A DNA stretch of 64,000 bases from Mycobacterium sp. E1747 (GCF_001667775.1 NZ_LZJI01000114.1:24054-88053); one strand, 5' to 3'. Counted from the first letter of the stretch, positions 35,468-45,468 are shown. Notes: generated by a model not told the origin, from the letters alone. Translations and numbers: made by a program.

Positions 35468-35959
35468 TTATCGATTGCGCGGGGCCGGCTGCCCGTACAT
35501 GGCCACCACGACCGTGCGGTCCATGCTGTTCTCCGACCACACCCCCATGGAGCTGTTCGCGCAGTCGCGAATGATCGCCATGTCGTCGGGGTTGTAATAC
35601 CACTGGTTGACCAGCTCCAGGCTGCTGATGGCGATGGCCGGGTTGATCGCGATCGTTTCGGACGCTTTGCCGCGGAACCCGGCGGCGTTGGCCCGGTCCT
35701 GCGGCGTCGATCCATCGGATCCGATGTCGTCGTTGACGCTTCGGTTGTTCATCATGTCGTCGGCGTGCCACTGCGCGGCCAGCGTCAGCGCGTTGTCCCT
35801 GATGACGTCGTTGGTGCAGCCCGCCTGGTGTTGCAGCGTGTAGACCGCGGAGACGACGGCGCTGTTGAGCCGCTTATTGTCGGCATGCGCCGTCCCGGGC
35901 AGCAGCACCGGCGCGGCGAGAAGCACGGCCGCGGGGAGCGCGCGTACCCATCCGATCAT
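35468..35959 (-). CDS. Secreted CAP (SCP/PR1)-domain protein
   Basis: The 163-residue precursor has a signal peptide (MIGWVRALPAAVLLAAPVLL then TAHA). A CAP-like domain follows, with LTLAAQWHADDM, IGSDGSTPQDRANAAGF and ASETIAIN corresponding to the family's His/Glu cavity region, plus a Cys pair (GCTND and RDCAN). CAP proteins are secreted with varied lipid-binding or unknown roles. The frame extends to 36001, but the ATG at 35959 gives a clean signal peptide. It follows the Mce-associated genes with an 11-base gap and so belongs to the end of the mce operon. Bases 35213-35467 on its other side have no supported gene. Confidence 0.7.
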   Translation of the reverse strand: MIGWVRALPAAVLLAAPVLLPGTAHADNKRLNSAVVSAVYTLQHQAGCTNDVIRDNALTLAAQWHADDMMNNRSVNDDIGSDGSTPQDRANAAGFRGKASETIAINPAIAISSLELVNQWYYNPDDMAIIRDCANSSMGVWSENSMDRTVVVAMYGQPAPRNR

Positions 35960-35970
35960 GACCACTCCGC

Positions 35971-36594
35971 TCACACCGGGTCGAAATGCGAAACCAGCCA
36001 TCGGCCGTTGACTCTTTCCACCGCCACCCGGATAACCGGCTGTGTGTCGGTGGGCGCACCCTCGCCGATCGTGACGGTCTGGTTGACGTACAGCAGGACC
36101 ACGGCGTGGTTGGCGGTCGCCGAAACCGGCGCCGCGGCAGTGACTTTGGCGGCCGCGGTAATGTGTCTTTCCTTCGCGCCCGGGATGACCACCCGGCGGG
36201 TCAGCTCCGTGTAGGCGTCCTTGAAGTCTCCGGTCAGTCGCTCGCGTGCGGCGGCCAGGTCCTTGTCCACCGACTCGGCCTTGTACGACAGTAGGGCGAT
36301 GGCGTCTTCGCTCGCGGCCCGCACCGATTCCGCTCGCACCCGCGCGAGGTCATCGGACGAGGCCACCACCCACTTGAAGTAGCCCGCGCCGAGCGCCAGC
36401 AGCAACGCCAGCGCAGGCAACACCCCATACGCGACAACGCGCGACCACGCGATCGGTGGCCTTGGCCGCGTGGTACCGGGCTCGTCGTCATGGCCCTCCT
36501 CGATGGCGACGGCATCTGATTCCTCGGGTGTCGCCGCGTCGTCGGCGTCGACCAGTTCCTCGTCGTGCGTTTGGGTTTCACTCAACGTCGTCAT
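35971..36594 (-). CDS. Mce-associated membrane protein
   Basis: The 207-residue protein has an acidic N-terminal cytoplasmic region (residues 1-45), one membrane helix (about 50-75) and an extracytoplasmic alpha/beta domain ending VERVNGRWLVSHFDPV, typical of Mce-associated (Mas) proteins. Such proteins stabilise Mce lipid transport complexes. The ATG overlaps the stop of the previous mas gene (ATGA). Confidence 0.8.
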   Translation of the reverse strand: MTTLSETQTHDEELVDADDAATPEESDAVAIEEGHDDEPGTTRPRPPIAWSRVVAYGVLPALALLLALGAGYFKWVVASSDDLARVRAESVRAASEDAIALLSYKAESVDKDLAAARERLTGDFKDAYTELTRRVVIPGAKERHITAAAKVTAAAPVSATANHAVVLLYVNQTVTIGEGAPTDTQPVIRVAVERVNGRWLVSHFDPV

Positions 36595-37247
36595 GGCACG
36601 AACACCACGTTCGACACCTTGGCGTCGTCACCGACCGACCGAACCTCGATCCGCATGCGCCACTCCCGCGGCGCCTCCTCGCCGCCGGCGGTGCGCGATT
36701 TCACCGCGACCGCGACCAGGACCTGGGCCGCGTCGCCGTGCTGTGACTCCAGGCCGGCATCGGTCACGGTGCCTTCGGATTTCGATTGCGCCGCCTTGAC
36801 GACCTCGATGAACGGCTTGGACCGCTGCTCGAAGTCCGCACGGAAGGCTCCGGTGGCCAGATCGATGATGCGCTGCACGTCGGCGTCGACCTCTGTGTAG
36901 TTGATGGTGGTGAGGTTCACCGCACCCTGACGCGCCACCTGCACGAACAGATCGCGCTGTGCTTGGGCCTCGTGCTTCTGGTAGGCCCGGTAGCCGAGCC
37001 AACCGGTCAATCCCGCCAGCACCGCCACCACGAGGGCGCCGGCCAATAACGCCCGCCCGGTGTGCGATAGCCGCGGGGTCGCATGGCGCCGTAGGCGGGC
37101 GAGTCGGTTCTTCGCACCCGCTAGGTCCTCAGCGGTGTCGTCAGCCTCGCTGGCCTGCTCGGCGATATCGCTGTCGTCGGCCGCCGTCGATTCGCTGAAT
37201 TCCTCAGTGACATCGGCGGCTTCGTGCTTCTCCGCATCTTCAGCCAT
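36591..37247 (-). CDS. Mce-associated membrane protein
   Basis: The 218-residue protein has a long acidic, low-complexity N-terminus (residues 1-50), a single membrane helix (about 65-88) and an extracytoplasmic domain with INYTEVDADVQRIIDLATG and KSRTAGGEEAPREWRMRI, matching Mas proteins. It lies 14 bases after mceF and overlaps the next mas gene. It probably assembles with the Mce complex in the cell envelope. Confidence 0.8.
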   Translation of the reverse strand: MAEDAEKHEAADVTEEFSESTAADDSDIAEQASEADDTAEDLAGAKNRLARLRRHATPRLSHTGRALLAGALVVAVLAGLTGWLGYRAYQKHEAQAQRDLFVQVARQGAVNLTTINYTEVDADVQRIIDLATGAFRADFEQRSKPFIEVVKAAQSKSEGTVTDAGLESQHGDAAQVLVAVAVKSRTAGGEEAPREWRMRIEVRSVGDDAKVSNVVFVP

Positions 37248-37261
37248 CTTGCTCCTTTTGC

Positions 37262-38719
37262 TTAGGCCGGCGGCACCAGAAGTGACTGCCAGTTCTTGGC
37301 ACGCGGGTGCGCGAGGTCGAATTCTGTGTAGCGGCGCCCGTCGGGGCCTATGTAGTCCCCGTTGGCCGGGTCGTAAGTGGCCACGGCGAGCGGCGGCGGC
37401 GTGCGCGGCGGCGGCAGCCGTGGGTCCTGACCGGGCGGGTACTGGGGCACGCCCTGGCCGCTGTAGGTGGCGTTCGGGTCGCCCTTCCAGTTGTAGCCGT
37501 CGTTAAGCGGCACGTATTCTTCGTCGCTCTCACACAACTCGACTGTGGGGGCGCGCTTGTCCGGCTTCGTCTCGCAGGGAATGTTGCGTGCCCCACGCAC
37601 ATTGAGCTCGGAATCCTGCGGGACGCGGCAATACAGTTCGGCCGCCGGCCGGTCCGGGGCGTCGACGTCGGCCGGTGAGCGACGCTGCGTGGGCGGCAGG
37701 AAGCCCGTCGTGCACGGCGGCGGCAGGTTGAGGTTGAGGTTGAAGTCGAGGTAGAAGCCTTTGTACTCCTGCTTGCTGTTCAGGTTGGGCACCAGTGCCG
37801 CCGACATCACCGCGATGCCCTGCGGAAGGAGGACGAGTATCTGCTCGATGTCGTGGCGGTAGACCACCGCGATGTCACCGAGGCTCACCAGGTTGGCCAT
37901 CAACACCGGCACGGCCGGTGCCATTCGGTCGAACAGCGCGCGGCCTTCCTCCAGCCCGGAACTGCCCTGCGTCAACAGGTCTCGCACCGCCGCGTTCTGC
38001 GCCTTGAACTGCGCCATGATGGCGGAGGTGCGATTGGCCCACGTCCCGATCGCGTCCGACGTCTGCACCTGGGAGTTGAGCACCGCGGGCGACTGGTCGA
38101 TCAGGGCGGCGAGCGGGTCGGCGGTGCGTCCGCCCGCGATGGCCAGCGCCGTGGATCCGTCGACGATCCGGGACAGCTCGGGGCCCAGTCCACTGACCGC
38201 GCGGTCGGTCTCGTCGATGACCGTGCGCAGGTTGTCCCGCGGAATCGCTTGCAGCGCACGATTGGTCATGTCCAGCAGGTGCCCGATGTCGACCGGAACG
38301 TCGACCCGGCCGGCGGGGATGACGTCGCCGGCGCGCAGCGGCCGGGACTGTTCTGACTCCTTGCCCGGCGGCGGGGTCAGATCGATGTACTGCTCGCCGA
38401 TCGCCGAGCGGCTGTGCACCGACGCCTGCACGTCGGAGGGGACGGTGACGCCCGACCTCAGGGCGAGCACGGCACGCACACCCGTTGCGGTGACGTCCAC
38501 CGACTTGACCTGGCCGACGTCGGTGCCGCGGTAGGTGACGACCGAGGTCTTGTAGAGCCCGCCCGAGGACGGCAGGTCCACCGTGACGTTGTACTCCCCG
38601 ATTCCGAACAGGGTTTGCGGCAACTTCATGAAGTTGAAAGCCATTGCGCCACAGGATATGACGGTGACCAACGACAGTACGGCCAGCTGGATCCACGTCC
38701 GGCGGTTCAGGCGCAGCAT
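37262..38719 (-). CDS. Mce protein, F position
   Basis: The 485-residue protein has an N-terminal anchor helix (WIQLAVLSLVTVISCGAMAF) and an MlaD domain (about residues 38-120, YNVTVDLPSSGGLYKTSVVTYRGTDVGQV). A long helical MCE region and a Pro-rich C-terminal tail follow. Six Mce subunits form a hexameric tunnel that carries lipids across the envelope. Its ATG overlaps the mceE stop by one base (ATGA-type arrangement). Ligand is unknown. Confidence 0.85.
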   Translation of the reverse strand: MLRLNRRTWIQLAVLSLVTVISCGAMAFNFMKLPQTLFGIGEYNVTVDLPSSGGLYKTSVVTYRGTDVGQVKSVDVTATGVRAVLALRSGVTVPSDVQASVHSRSAIGEQYIDLTPPPGKESEQSRPLRAGDVIPAGRVDVPVDIGHLLDMTNRALQAIPRDNLRTVIDETDRAVSGLGPELSRIVDGSTALAIAGGRTADPLAALIDQSPAVLNSQVQTSDAIGTWANRTSAIMAQFKAQNAAVRDLLTQGSSGLEEGRALFDRMAPAVPVLMANLVSLGDIAVVYRHDIEQILVLLPQGIAVMSAALVPNLNSKQEYKGFYLDFNLNLNLPPPCTTGFLPPTQRRSPADVDAPDRPAAELYCRVPQDSELNVRGARNIPCETKPDKRAPTVELCESDEEYVPLNDGYNWKGDPNATYSGQGVPQYPPGQDPRLPPPRTPPPLAVATYDPANGDYIGPDGRRYTEFDLAHPRAKNWQSLLVPPA

Positions 38720-39840
38720 CAGTAACCCCCGTTGTGGTAGGGAAAGGTGAGCGGGTTACCGCCGGTCACCGGGCTCGGCTGCATGCCGATCGTGCGTCCC
38801 CACTGCATTTCGAGTTCGGTGAGGTTGCCCTCCCAGCGGGACCCGGTGAACAGCGAGGTGTCGATGCGACTCAGCGTCAGATCGACGATCATCGTGAGGT
38901 TGGCGTAGTCGCCGCGGAACCAGTTCTTCACGGTGGATGTCGGCCACGGATAGGTGGCCAGGCCGTCCAGGCCCTTGGTGAGCGCCGGTCCGGCGTCGGC
39001 GAGCGACCGCAGCACCGGGGCGATGTTGCGGAGGTTGTTCACCAGGGATTCCCTGCTCTGGTGGATGGTGTCGGCCGCGATGGCACTGAACTTTCCGAGT
39101 TGGTCGATCGCATCGGCGATCTTGGTGCGTTCCTCGGCCAGGATCGCCAGCGCTTTGGGCACCGTCATCAGCGCCTTGTCCACCTCCGGGTCCTTGTCGG
39201 CGAACTGCCCGGCGAGCGAGTTGAGGTGCTCGGCGGCGGCGATGATGTCGTCGGTCTGGGCATTGGTGCCCCTGATGAACTCGTCGAGTCGGCCCAGCAG
39301 GCTCCGCATCTCGTTTTCCCTGCCGCCGAATGCCTTGGCGATCGCCTGGTTGATCTCCTGCAGCTGCCCGATGCCGCCGCCGTTCAACAGGATTGACACC
39401 GAGGCGAGCGTCTGTTCGGTGGTCGGATACATGCTCGCGCGCGACAACGGGATCACCGACCCGTTCCCCAGCTCACCGACCGGCGGCTCGTCCTTGGGTG
39501 GTGCGAGTTCGATGTGCATCGATCCCAGCAGGCTGGTCTGTCCGAGCTTGGCCGTCGAATTGGCCGGCAGGTGGACGTCCCCGTTGATGCGCATGGTCAC
39601 CAGGGCATGCCAGTCCTGAAGCTCGATCTTGGTGACGTCGCCGACGTTGACGTCGTCGACCCGCACTCGCGTGTTCTGCTGGATGGTGACCACGTCGGGT
39701 AGTTGCGCCTGGATTGTGTAGGCGCCCGGCCCCCCGCCGGCGGTGCCCGGCAACTTGAACGAGTTCAAGCCGCGCCATTGGCATCCCGACAGCGCGGCCA
39801 CGCAGGCGAGGCCGAGCACGGCGGCCAGCGCGCGTCTCAT
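38719..39840 (-). CDS. Mce lipoprotein, E position
   Basis: The 373-residue precursor has a lipobox (VAALSGC, Cys20) as in all E-position Mce subunits. The MlaD domain follows (about 40-120, YTIQAQLPDVVTIQQNTRVRV), then the helical region. It is lipid-anchored and completes the heterohexamer. It overlaps the mceD stop by four bases. It ends in NPLTFPYHNGGY, another feature shared with mycobacterial MceE proteins. Confidence 0.85.
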   Translation of the reverse strand: MRRALAAVLGLACVAALSGCQWRGLNSFKLPGTAGGGPGAYTIQAQLPDVVTIQQNTRVRVDDVNVGDVTKIELQDWHALVTMRINGDVHLPANSTAKLGQTSLLGSMHIELAPPKDEPPVGELGNGSVIPLSRASMYPTTEQTLASVSILLNGGGIGQLQEINQAIAKAFGGRENEMRSLLGRLDEFIRGTNAQTDDIIAAAEHLNSLAGQFADKDPEVDKALMTVPKALAILAEERTKIADAIDQLGKFSAIAADTIHQSRESLVNNLRNIAPVLRSLADAGPALTKGLDGLATYPWPTSTVKNWFRGDYANLTMIVDLTLSRIDTSLFTGSRWEGNLTELEMQWGRTIGMQPSPVTGGNPLTFPYHNGGY

Positions 39841-41165
39841 GACCCCCCCGTCGGCAGCATGAGGTTCTGTAGGACCTGGGTCGAGCTCACGTTGTTCTCC
39901 GGCGGGGGCGCCTGCGTCGGCTGCGGCTGGTTGTCGAGGACCGCGGGCGGGGGCGCCTCCGGCGGCGTAGGCGCCTCCGGAGGCTGCGGTGGCGTGTAAC
40001 CGGGGCGCAGCCAGTCTTCGCTGTAGGTGATCTCGGTGGGCCGGGCCTGCGTGCCGACGAACGGGTTGAGCCCGACCGGAATGTAGTTGTAGATGCGGTT
40101 TTTGATGATCGGGTTGACGTACTGCAGGCACAGCTTCGACACCCGGTCCAGCCGCGCCCGGGCGGCCGCCTCGATCGAGCTGCAGATCCATTGCGGGATG
40201 TCGGCGAAGTTGTTCAGCGCCAGAATGCCGCTCATCGCGCTCTGAGCCGGCTGATAGATGTTCATGAAGTTCTGGAACACCGTCGGTACGACATGCAGAA
40301 TCTGCTTGATGTCGGCGCGGCTGTCGTTGAGGGCCGTCGTGATCGAGCTCATCCGGTCGAAGGTCGTCCCAACGGCTTCCCGGTTTTCGGCGAGGAACTC
40401 GCGCACGTCGGCCAGCGTCCCGTCGAGTCCCTTGACCGCGTTGGCGATTTCGTTCGGGCTGTTCGTCAGGATCGTCGTCACGCTGGCCAGGTTCTGGTTG
40501 AATGAGGCCAGCAGGTCGCTGCTCGAGTACAGCGCCGACACCAGCAACTGGAGATTGCGCACCGTGCTGAAGATGTCGTCGGCGTGGTCGCCGAGCGCCG
40601 AAATCGCTTGCGAGAGCTTGATGACGGTGTCGCGGGCGGTATCACCCTGGCCGCGCAGGTTGTCCGCGGCCGAGTTGATGAACTCGCCCGCCGGGTTCAC
40701 CCCGCCGGGGGTTGTCGGCTGCAGGGCGTCGGTCAGCTTCTCCAGCTGCTTGCGAAAGTCGTCCCATTCGACGGGAACGGCGGTGCGGTTCAGCGGGATC
40801 GACGCCCCGGGACTCAGCTTTGGGCCGCCGGAGTAGGCCGGAACGAGCTGGATCGCGCGGGACGTCACCAGTGACGGCGACAGGATCGCGGCGCGCGCGT
40901 CGGCCGGCACCGGGTAGCGCTTGTCGACGGAGAAAGTCACCTTGGAATTCGCCGGCTGCGGCTCGATCTTGTCCACCACACCGACGGCGACCCCGAGGAT
41001 CCGGATCTCGTCGCCGACGAACAGGCCGTTGGCCTCGGCGAAATAGGCCGAATACGTGTTCTTTTCGACATCATTCCAGAGTTGCCTCGCCACCAGAAAC
41101 GACGCGACGACCAAGGTCACGGCCAGGCTGATGGCGGTGACCCGGCGCAGGGTTCGCCGCGTCAT
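39837..41165 (-). CDS. Mce protein, D position
   Basis: The 442-residue protein has an N-terminal helix (AISLAVTLVVASFLV), MlaD domain (YSAYFAEANGLFVGDEIRILG) and helical needle region, and a Pro-rich tail (about 405-435) typical of this position. Start overlaps the mceC stop (ATGA). It is part of the same lipid-transport tunnel. Confidence 0.85.
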   Translation of the reverse strand: MTRRTLRRVTAISLAVTLVVASFLVARQLWNDVEKNTYSAYFAEANGLFVGDEIRILGVAVGVVDKIEPQPANSKVTFSVDKRYPVPADARAAILSPSLVTSRAIQLVPAYSGGPKLSPGASIPLNRTAVPVEWDDFRKQLEKLTDALQPTTPGGVNPAGEFINSAADNLRGQGDTARDTVIKLSQAISALGDHADDIFSTVRNLQLLVSALYSSSDLLASFNQNLASVTTILTNSPNEIANAVKGLDGTLADVREFLAENREAVGTTFDRMSSITTALNDSRADIKQILHVVPTVFQNFMNIYQPAQSAMSGILALNNFADIPQWICSSIEAAARARLDRVSKLCLQYVNPIIKNRIYNYIPVGLNPFVGTQARPTEITYSEDWLRPGYTPPQPPEAPTPPEAPPPAVLDNQPQPTQAPPPENNVSSTQVLQNLMLPTGGS

Positions 41166-42325
41166 CGCCCGCCGGCTTCCGTGGGCGCGGGGCTCGGCTC
41201 AGGGGTCGGACCCGGTGAGGGCGGCTGCGACCAGATCGGGTGCGGCGCATTCTCCGGCGGCACGGGCGGGCTCCCGGTCGGCGGATCGACGGACTCCGAC
41301 GGCAGCTTCTGGTTGGGGTCCAGCGGCCGGTCGTACATCCGCGCATCGAGGGTCGGCCCGCCCAGCTGACCGGGGATCAGGTTGGCGACGTACGCCTTGA
41401 AGAACGGCCCCGAGCCCAGGACTTCACCGAACGACATTGCGTACCGCTTGAACTTCGGCAGCGTCTGCTGCAGCTCTTCCTTGCGGTTGTCCAGGATCTC
41501 GAGGACGCCGTTGAGCTTGTCGAGGGCGGGCTTGAGTTGAGTCCGGTTGTCGTTCACCAGCCCCGAGATCTGGTGCGACACCGCGGTGAGGTTGTTCATC
41601 AGCGCGTCGATCGAATCGCGTTCGTCCAGCAGCGCGGCCAGCAACGCGTTGGAGTTCGCAACCAGGCCGGCGATCTGCTGGCTGCGCCGGCCCAGCACCC
41701 CGGAGACCTTGTTGGCGTTGCCCAGCAGGCTGCGCAGTTGCTCGTCGCGGTTGTTGAGGGCTTGCGAGAATCGGGCCACGCCCTGCAGCGCGGGTTTGAG
41801 GTCCGCCGGCGTTTCCTTGAAGGTTTCGGCCAACGTCGTCAGCGCCGAGGACAATTGGTTGGTGTCCAGGCCACTGATGGTGGTCGTGAGGTCGCCCAGC
41901 GCGACCGGAAGATCGTAGGGTGAGGTGGTGCGCTCCAGCGGGATGACGCCGGTCAGCGTGCCTGCACCGCGCGACGTCAGCTCCAGCATCTTGCTGCCCA
42001 GGATCGTCTCGGTCTTGATCGCCGCTTCGGTGCGGTCGCCCAGCTGGATTCCCTTGCCAACGGTGAAGCCCACTCGGACCTTGGTGCCCTCCAGGCGGAT
42101 GTCCGAGACTCGGCCGACGCCCATGCCGGAAACGCGTACCGTGTTGCCCGTCTTGATGCCACCGGCTTCGGCGAAGTACGCCGCATAGTCGTTGGTGTTC
42201 TTGATGAACGGCAGCTTGTCGTACTGAAAAGCGGCCACGGCGACGAAAACCACGATCGCTGTGCCCATCAGGCCGATCGTGAGTGGGCTTCGCGCGCTGA
42301 GGGATTGGGGCTTGGGCAACCTCAT
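41162..42325 (-). CDS. Mce protein, C position
   Basis: The 387-residue protein has an N-terminal membrane helix (LTIGLMGTAIVVFVAVAAF), MlaD domain (YAAYFAEAGGIKTGNTVRVSG) and coiled MCE region. Its C-terminus is strongly Pro-rich (PSPGPTPEPSPAPTEAGG), a trait of several MceC proteins. ATG 42325 overlaps the mceB stop; the longer frame upstream is a shadow. Confidence 0.85.
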   Translation of the reverse strand: MRLPKPQSLSARSPLTIGLMGTAIVVFVAVAAFQYDKLPFIKNTNDYAAYFAEAGGIKTGNTVRVSGMGVGRVSDIRLEGTKVRVGFTVGKGIQLGDRTEAAIKTETILGSKMLELTSRGAGTLTGVIPLERTTSPYDLPVALGDLTTTISGLDTNQLSSALTTLAETFKETPADLKPALQGVARFSQALNNRDEQLRSLLGNANKVSGVLGRRSQQIAGLVANSNALLAALLDERDSIDALMNNLTAVSHQISGLVNDNRTQLKPALDKLNGVLEILDNRKEELQQTLPKFKRYAMSFGEVLGSGPFFKAYVANLIPGQLGGPTLDARMYDRPLDPNQKLPSESVDPPTGSPPVPPENAPHPIWSQPPSPGPTPEPSPAPTEAGGR

Positions 42326-43350
42326 TGCGGCGTGCACCGCCCGCTCGCCTGGCCGAGCAACTTGACGTAGATTGGATTGCCCCCCTTGCCGTTCAGCTTC
42401 AGCAACACCTCGCAGAAGTAGAAGCCGAAGTAGTCGCCGTTCAGCCCTTGCCGAGCCAGCACCTGGTAGGTGTCGGGCAGCTGCTTGAGCAGGTTGTCGA
42501 CGTACTCGCGGTCGGCCAGCACCTGAGCCGACATCCGGTCGGTTTCGTGCACGACGTCCTTGATCGGCTGGCGCGCCTGCACCAGCAGGTCGGTGATCGA
42601 GCCCGCGGCCGCGTTGATATAGGCCAGTCCCGTCGAGATGTCCTCCTTGCGCTGGGCCAGGCCGTCAACGAGCGCGGACAGTTTGTCCAGCCCGTCGGAA
42701 AATTGGTGGTCGCGCGCGGCGAAGGTGTGCAGCACGGTGTTGAGGTTCTTGATCAGCTCACCGATCAGCTCGCTTCGCCCCGCAAGGGTGGAGGTCAGCG
42801 TCGACGTCTGCGCCAGTACCGAGGCGAGAGTCCCGCCCTGCCCCTGAAAGATACGCAGCAGCTCCCCCGAAAGCGCGTTGACCTGGTCGGGATCCAGCGC
42901 CCGGAACAGCGGGCGGAAGCCGCCGATCAGCGCGTCGATGTCCAGCGCGGGTGACGTCCGTGCCGGCGGAATCGTTGCGCCGGGCGCCAGACGGTGCGGC
43001 GGCCCGGGTCCCTCTTCGAGAGCGAGATAGCGATCGCCGATCAGATTCTCATACCGGACGACCGCTTTCGTGCCCTCGGTCAGGCGGACCCCCTTGTCCA
43101 CCGAGAAGCCGACGGTGACCGTGCCGTCGCGATGCAGGGTGAGGTCGCCGACCTTGCCGACTTCCACCCCGGCGATGCGCACGAAGTTGCCGGACTTCAG
43201 GCCGGAGATGTTGGTGAAGACGGCCTGATAGCCGGTGCGGTCCTCGAAGCGCAACTGGCCGAACACCGTGATCAGGGTGAACGTGAACACAAGGCAGACC
43301 GTCGTGAAGAGCGCAACGCGCGCAATGATGCTCGAAAGGTTCTTTCTCAT
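42322..43350 (-). CDS. Mce protein, B position
   Basis: The 342-residue protein has an anchor helix (IARVALFTTVCLVFTFTLI), MlaD domain (YQAVFTNISGLKSGNFVRIAG) and helical region, ending with KGGNPIYVKLLGQASGRCTPQ-like sequence usual for MceB. It is the shortest of the six subunits, as expected. Start overlaps the mceA stop by four bases. Confidence 0.85.
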   Translation of the reverse strand: MRKNLSSIIARVALFTTVCLVFTFTLITVFGQLRFEDRTGYQAVFTNISGLKSGNFVRIAGVEVGKVGDLTLHRDGTVTVGFSVDKGVRLTEGTKAVVRYENLIGDRYLALEEGPGPPHRLAPGATIPPARTSPALDIDALIGGFRPLFRALDPDQVNALSGELLRIFQGQGGTLASVLAQTSTLTSTLAGRSELIGELIKNLNTVLHTFAARDHQFSDGLDKLSALVDGLAQRKEDISTGLAYINAAAGSITDLLVQARQPIKDVVHETDRMSAQVLADREYVDNLLKQLPDTYQVLARQGLNGDYFGFYFCEVLLKLNGKGGNPIYVKLLGQASGRCTPQ

Positions 43351-44615
43351 GGGGGTGGCTGGCCCCCGCGGAAGAAGTAGCGCGGCGCCTCGGGCGGGTT
43401 CTTGGTCGTCGGGAAGTAGTTAGACCACCAAGGGTTACCGGCGGCGACGTTGGTGCGGATCTCGTTCGGAGCGGCGCCCCACCCGGTGTCGGTGACCAGC
43501 GCGCGCACCGGGAAGTTGGCGCTCGGGTCGGGCAGCGAACCACAGCTGGGCCGGCCGCCCGGCCCCCCGGTGGCGTTCACCTTCGGCAGGTGCTTGGGGT
43601 ACCGGTACGGGTCGTCGCCGAAGAGCAACCCGGCGTCCATGATGAACGAATAGCCGTTGCCGCCCAGCGTGTCCCGACCGCCGTGCTCCACGTACCACTG
43701 CGCCCCCGTGAACAGGCAGGTGAACGTCGGGGAGTACTTGTTGAACAGCGCCGTGGTCGGATCGAGCAGGTTGACCGAGCGGACGATGTTGGCCTCGTCG
43801 CGGCCGATGACGTTGATACCGGCCTGACTGAGGCCCGCCGCGGACAACAGCAGCGTGTCGAGCGACCGCTGGTTTTCGGTGAGGGTGGCGCTGGTCGTCG
43901 TCGCCGAGTCGAGGATCGACAGGATGTCGTGTGCCGCATCGGAATAGATGGCTGCCGTCTTGCCGAACAGCCGCCAATCACGGTCGATGGTGTGCATGCG
44001 GGGGTTGACGGTCAACAGGATGTCGTTCGCATCGGTGATCGCGTGCCCGATCCGGTCGCCCTTGCCACGCACCGACTGGGCGAACGCCGATAGGATCGAG
44101 TTCATCTTGGCCGGGTCGATGGCCTGCACCACGGACTGCAGATTCTCGAAGACGGTGTTGACTTCGACGGTGACGTTGCGGGATCGCAGCACCGCGCCGG
44201 GCTTGAGCGGAGTCGCGCTGGGGTGTTCGGGCACGATCAGGTCGACGTACTTCGACCCAAACGCCGTGGTCGACTTGATCTCCGCCTCGAGGTTGCTCGG
44301 CAGATACTTGAACGGCCCCGGCTGCATCTTGAGTTGCAGCTGAGCCGCTTTCACGTCGGTGCCGATCGATCCCACCTGGCCGACCTGCACGCCGCGCAGC
44401 TTGACCTTGGCGCCCGGCTCCATCACCAGCCCGGCCCGATCCGACACCAGCGTCAGCGGGATCGATTCCTGGAATTTGCCCGAGAACGCCCCCGCGGTCA
44501 ACGCGATAACCGCCGCCACGAGGATGAACAGAGTGGGCGCCCACCAGATCGGATCGATCCTGCTGCGCCGGACCCGATTCCGTTGCCCCGGCCCATTCTC
44601 GCTGTGATTGCTCAT
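43347..44615 (-). CDS. Mce protein, A position
   Basis: The 422-residue protein has an N-terminal helix (WWAPTLFILVAAVIALTAGAF), MlaD domain (SIPLTLVSDRAGLVMEPGAKV) and the A-type helical region; a cholesterol-uptake-porter-like C-terminal part is typical of MceA. ATG 44615 lies four bases after the yrbE-B stop. No RGD motif is present. Which mce family member this is cannot be settled from sequence alone. Confidence 0.85.
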   Translation of the reverse strand: MSNHSENGPGQRNRVRRSRIDPIWWAPTLFILVAAVIALTAGAFSGKFQESIPLTLVSDRAGLVMEPGAKVKLRGVQVGQVGSIGTDVKAAQLQLKMQPGPFKYLPSNLEAEIKSTTAFGSKYVDLIVPEHPSATPLKPGAVLRSRNVTVEVNTVFENLQSVVQAIDPAKMNSILSAFAQSVRGKGDRIGHAITDANDILLTVNPRMHTIDRDWRLFGKTAAIYSDAAHDILSILDSATTTSATLTENQRSLDTLLLSAAGLSQAGINVIGRDEANIVRSVNLLDPTTALFNKYSPTFTCLFTGAQWYVEHGGRDTLGGNGYSFIMDAGLLFGDDPYRYPKHLPKVNATGGPGGRPSCGSLPDPSANFPVRALVTDTGWGAAPNEIRTNVAAGNPWWSNYFPTTKNPPEAPRYFFRGGQPPP

Positions 44616-44619
44616 GCGG

Positions 44620-45468
44620 TCATCCCGACAGGTTGAAGTTGCCGGACTGCCCGTACACGGACAACGAAATCGCCAGGCAGACAAACGCCGTGACGATCAT
44701 CGATGACCGCACGGAACGCCCGACAGCCTCCCCCACCCCCGCGGGACCGCCTGTCGCGGTGAAACCGTAGTAGGTGTGCACAACCATGACGCCCGTCGCC
44801 ATGGTTAGAGCCGCCAGAAACGACCAGAACAAGTCGGTGGGGCGCAAGAACGTGGAGAAGTAGTGCTCGTATACCCCGCGCGACTGGCCGTAGCTGTAGA
44901 TCGTCAGGAACTTGGCCGCGATGAACGACATCAATACCGCGACGGCGTAGAGCGGGACGACGACCAGGATCCCGGCGATGATCCGCGTCGACGACAAATA
45001 CGTGATGGCGCGGATACCCATCACCTCCAGCGCGTCGATCTCCTCGTTGATCCGCATGGCCCCCAGTTGCGCGGTCGCACCGGCACCGATCGTGGCCGCC
45101 AGTGCCAGTCCGGCGGTGCACGGCGCGATCATCCGAACATTCAAAAAGGCCGACAGAAAACCGGTCAGGGCCTCGACTCCGACGTTGGACAGCGTGTCGT
45201 AGCCCTGGACGGCGACCAGGGCGCCGGTGGTCAGGGTGAGGAAGCCGATGATGCCTACGGTCCCTCCAATCACCGCCAAAGCGCCTGTGCCCATGCCCAT
45301 TTCGGCGATCAGTCGGAGCAGCTCGCCTGGATAGCGCCGTACCGCGTCGATCATGTTGGCCAGGGATTGCCCGTAGAACACCGTCTGTTCACCGAGCTTG
45401 CGGGCGTAGTCGGTCACCCTCGGGCCAAGGGTGACGATCCACGACGGTTCCCGCGCTGCGTCGGTCAT
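44620..45468 (-). CDS. YrbE-B, MlaE-family permease
   Basis: The 282-residue inner-membrane protein has five or six helices and the MlaE signature EEIDALEVMGIRAITYLSSTR, which binds the MceG ATPase. With YrbE-A it forms the permease at the base of the Mce tunnel. Its ATG overlaps the yrbE-A stop. The ATPase itself (MceG) is not in this window, as usual. Confidence 0.85.
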   Translation of the reverse strand: MTDAAREPSWIVTLGPRVTDYARKLGEQTVFYGQSLANMIDAVRRYPGELLRLIAEMGMGTGALAVIGGTVGIIGFLTLTTGALVAVQGYDTLSNVGVEALTGFLSAFLNVRMIAPCTAGLALAATIGAGATAQLGAMRINEEIDALEVMGIRAITYLSSTRIIAGILVVVPLYAVAVLMSFIAAKFLTIYSYGQSRGVYEHYFSTFLRPTDLFWSFLAALTMATGVMVVHTYYGFTATGGPAGVGEAVGRSVRSSMIVTAFVCLAISLSVYGQSGNFNLSG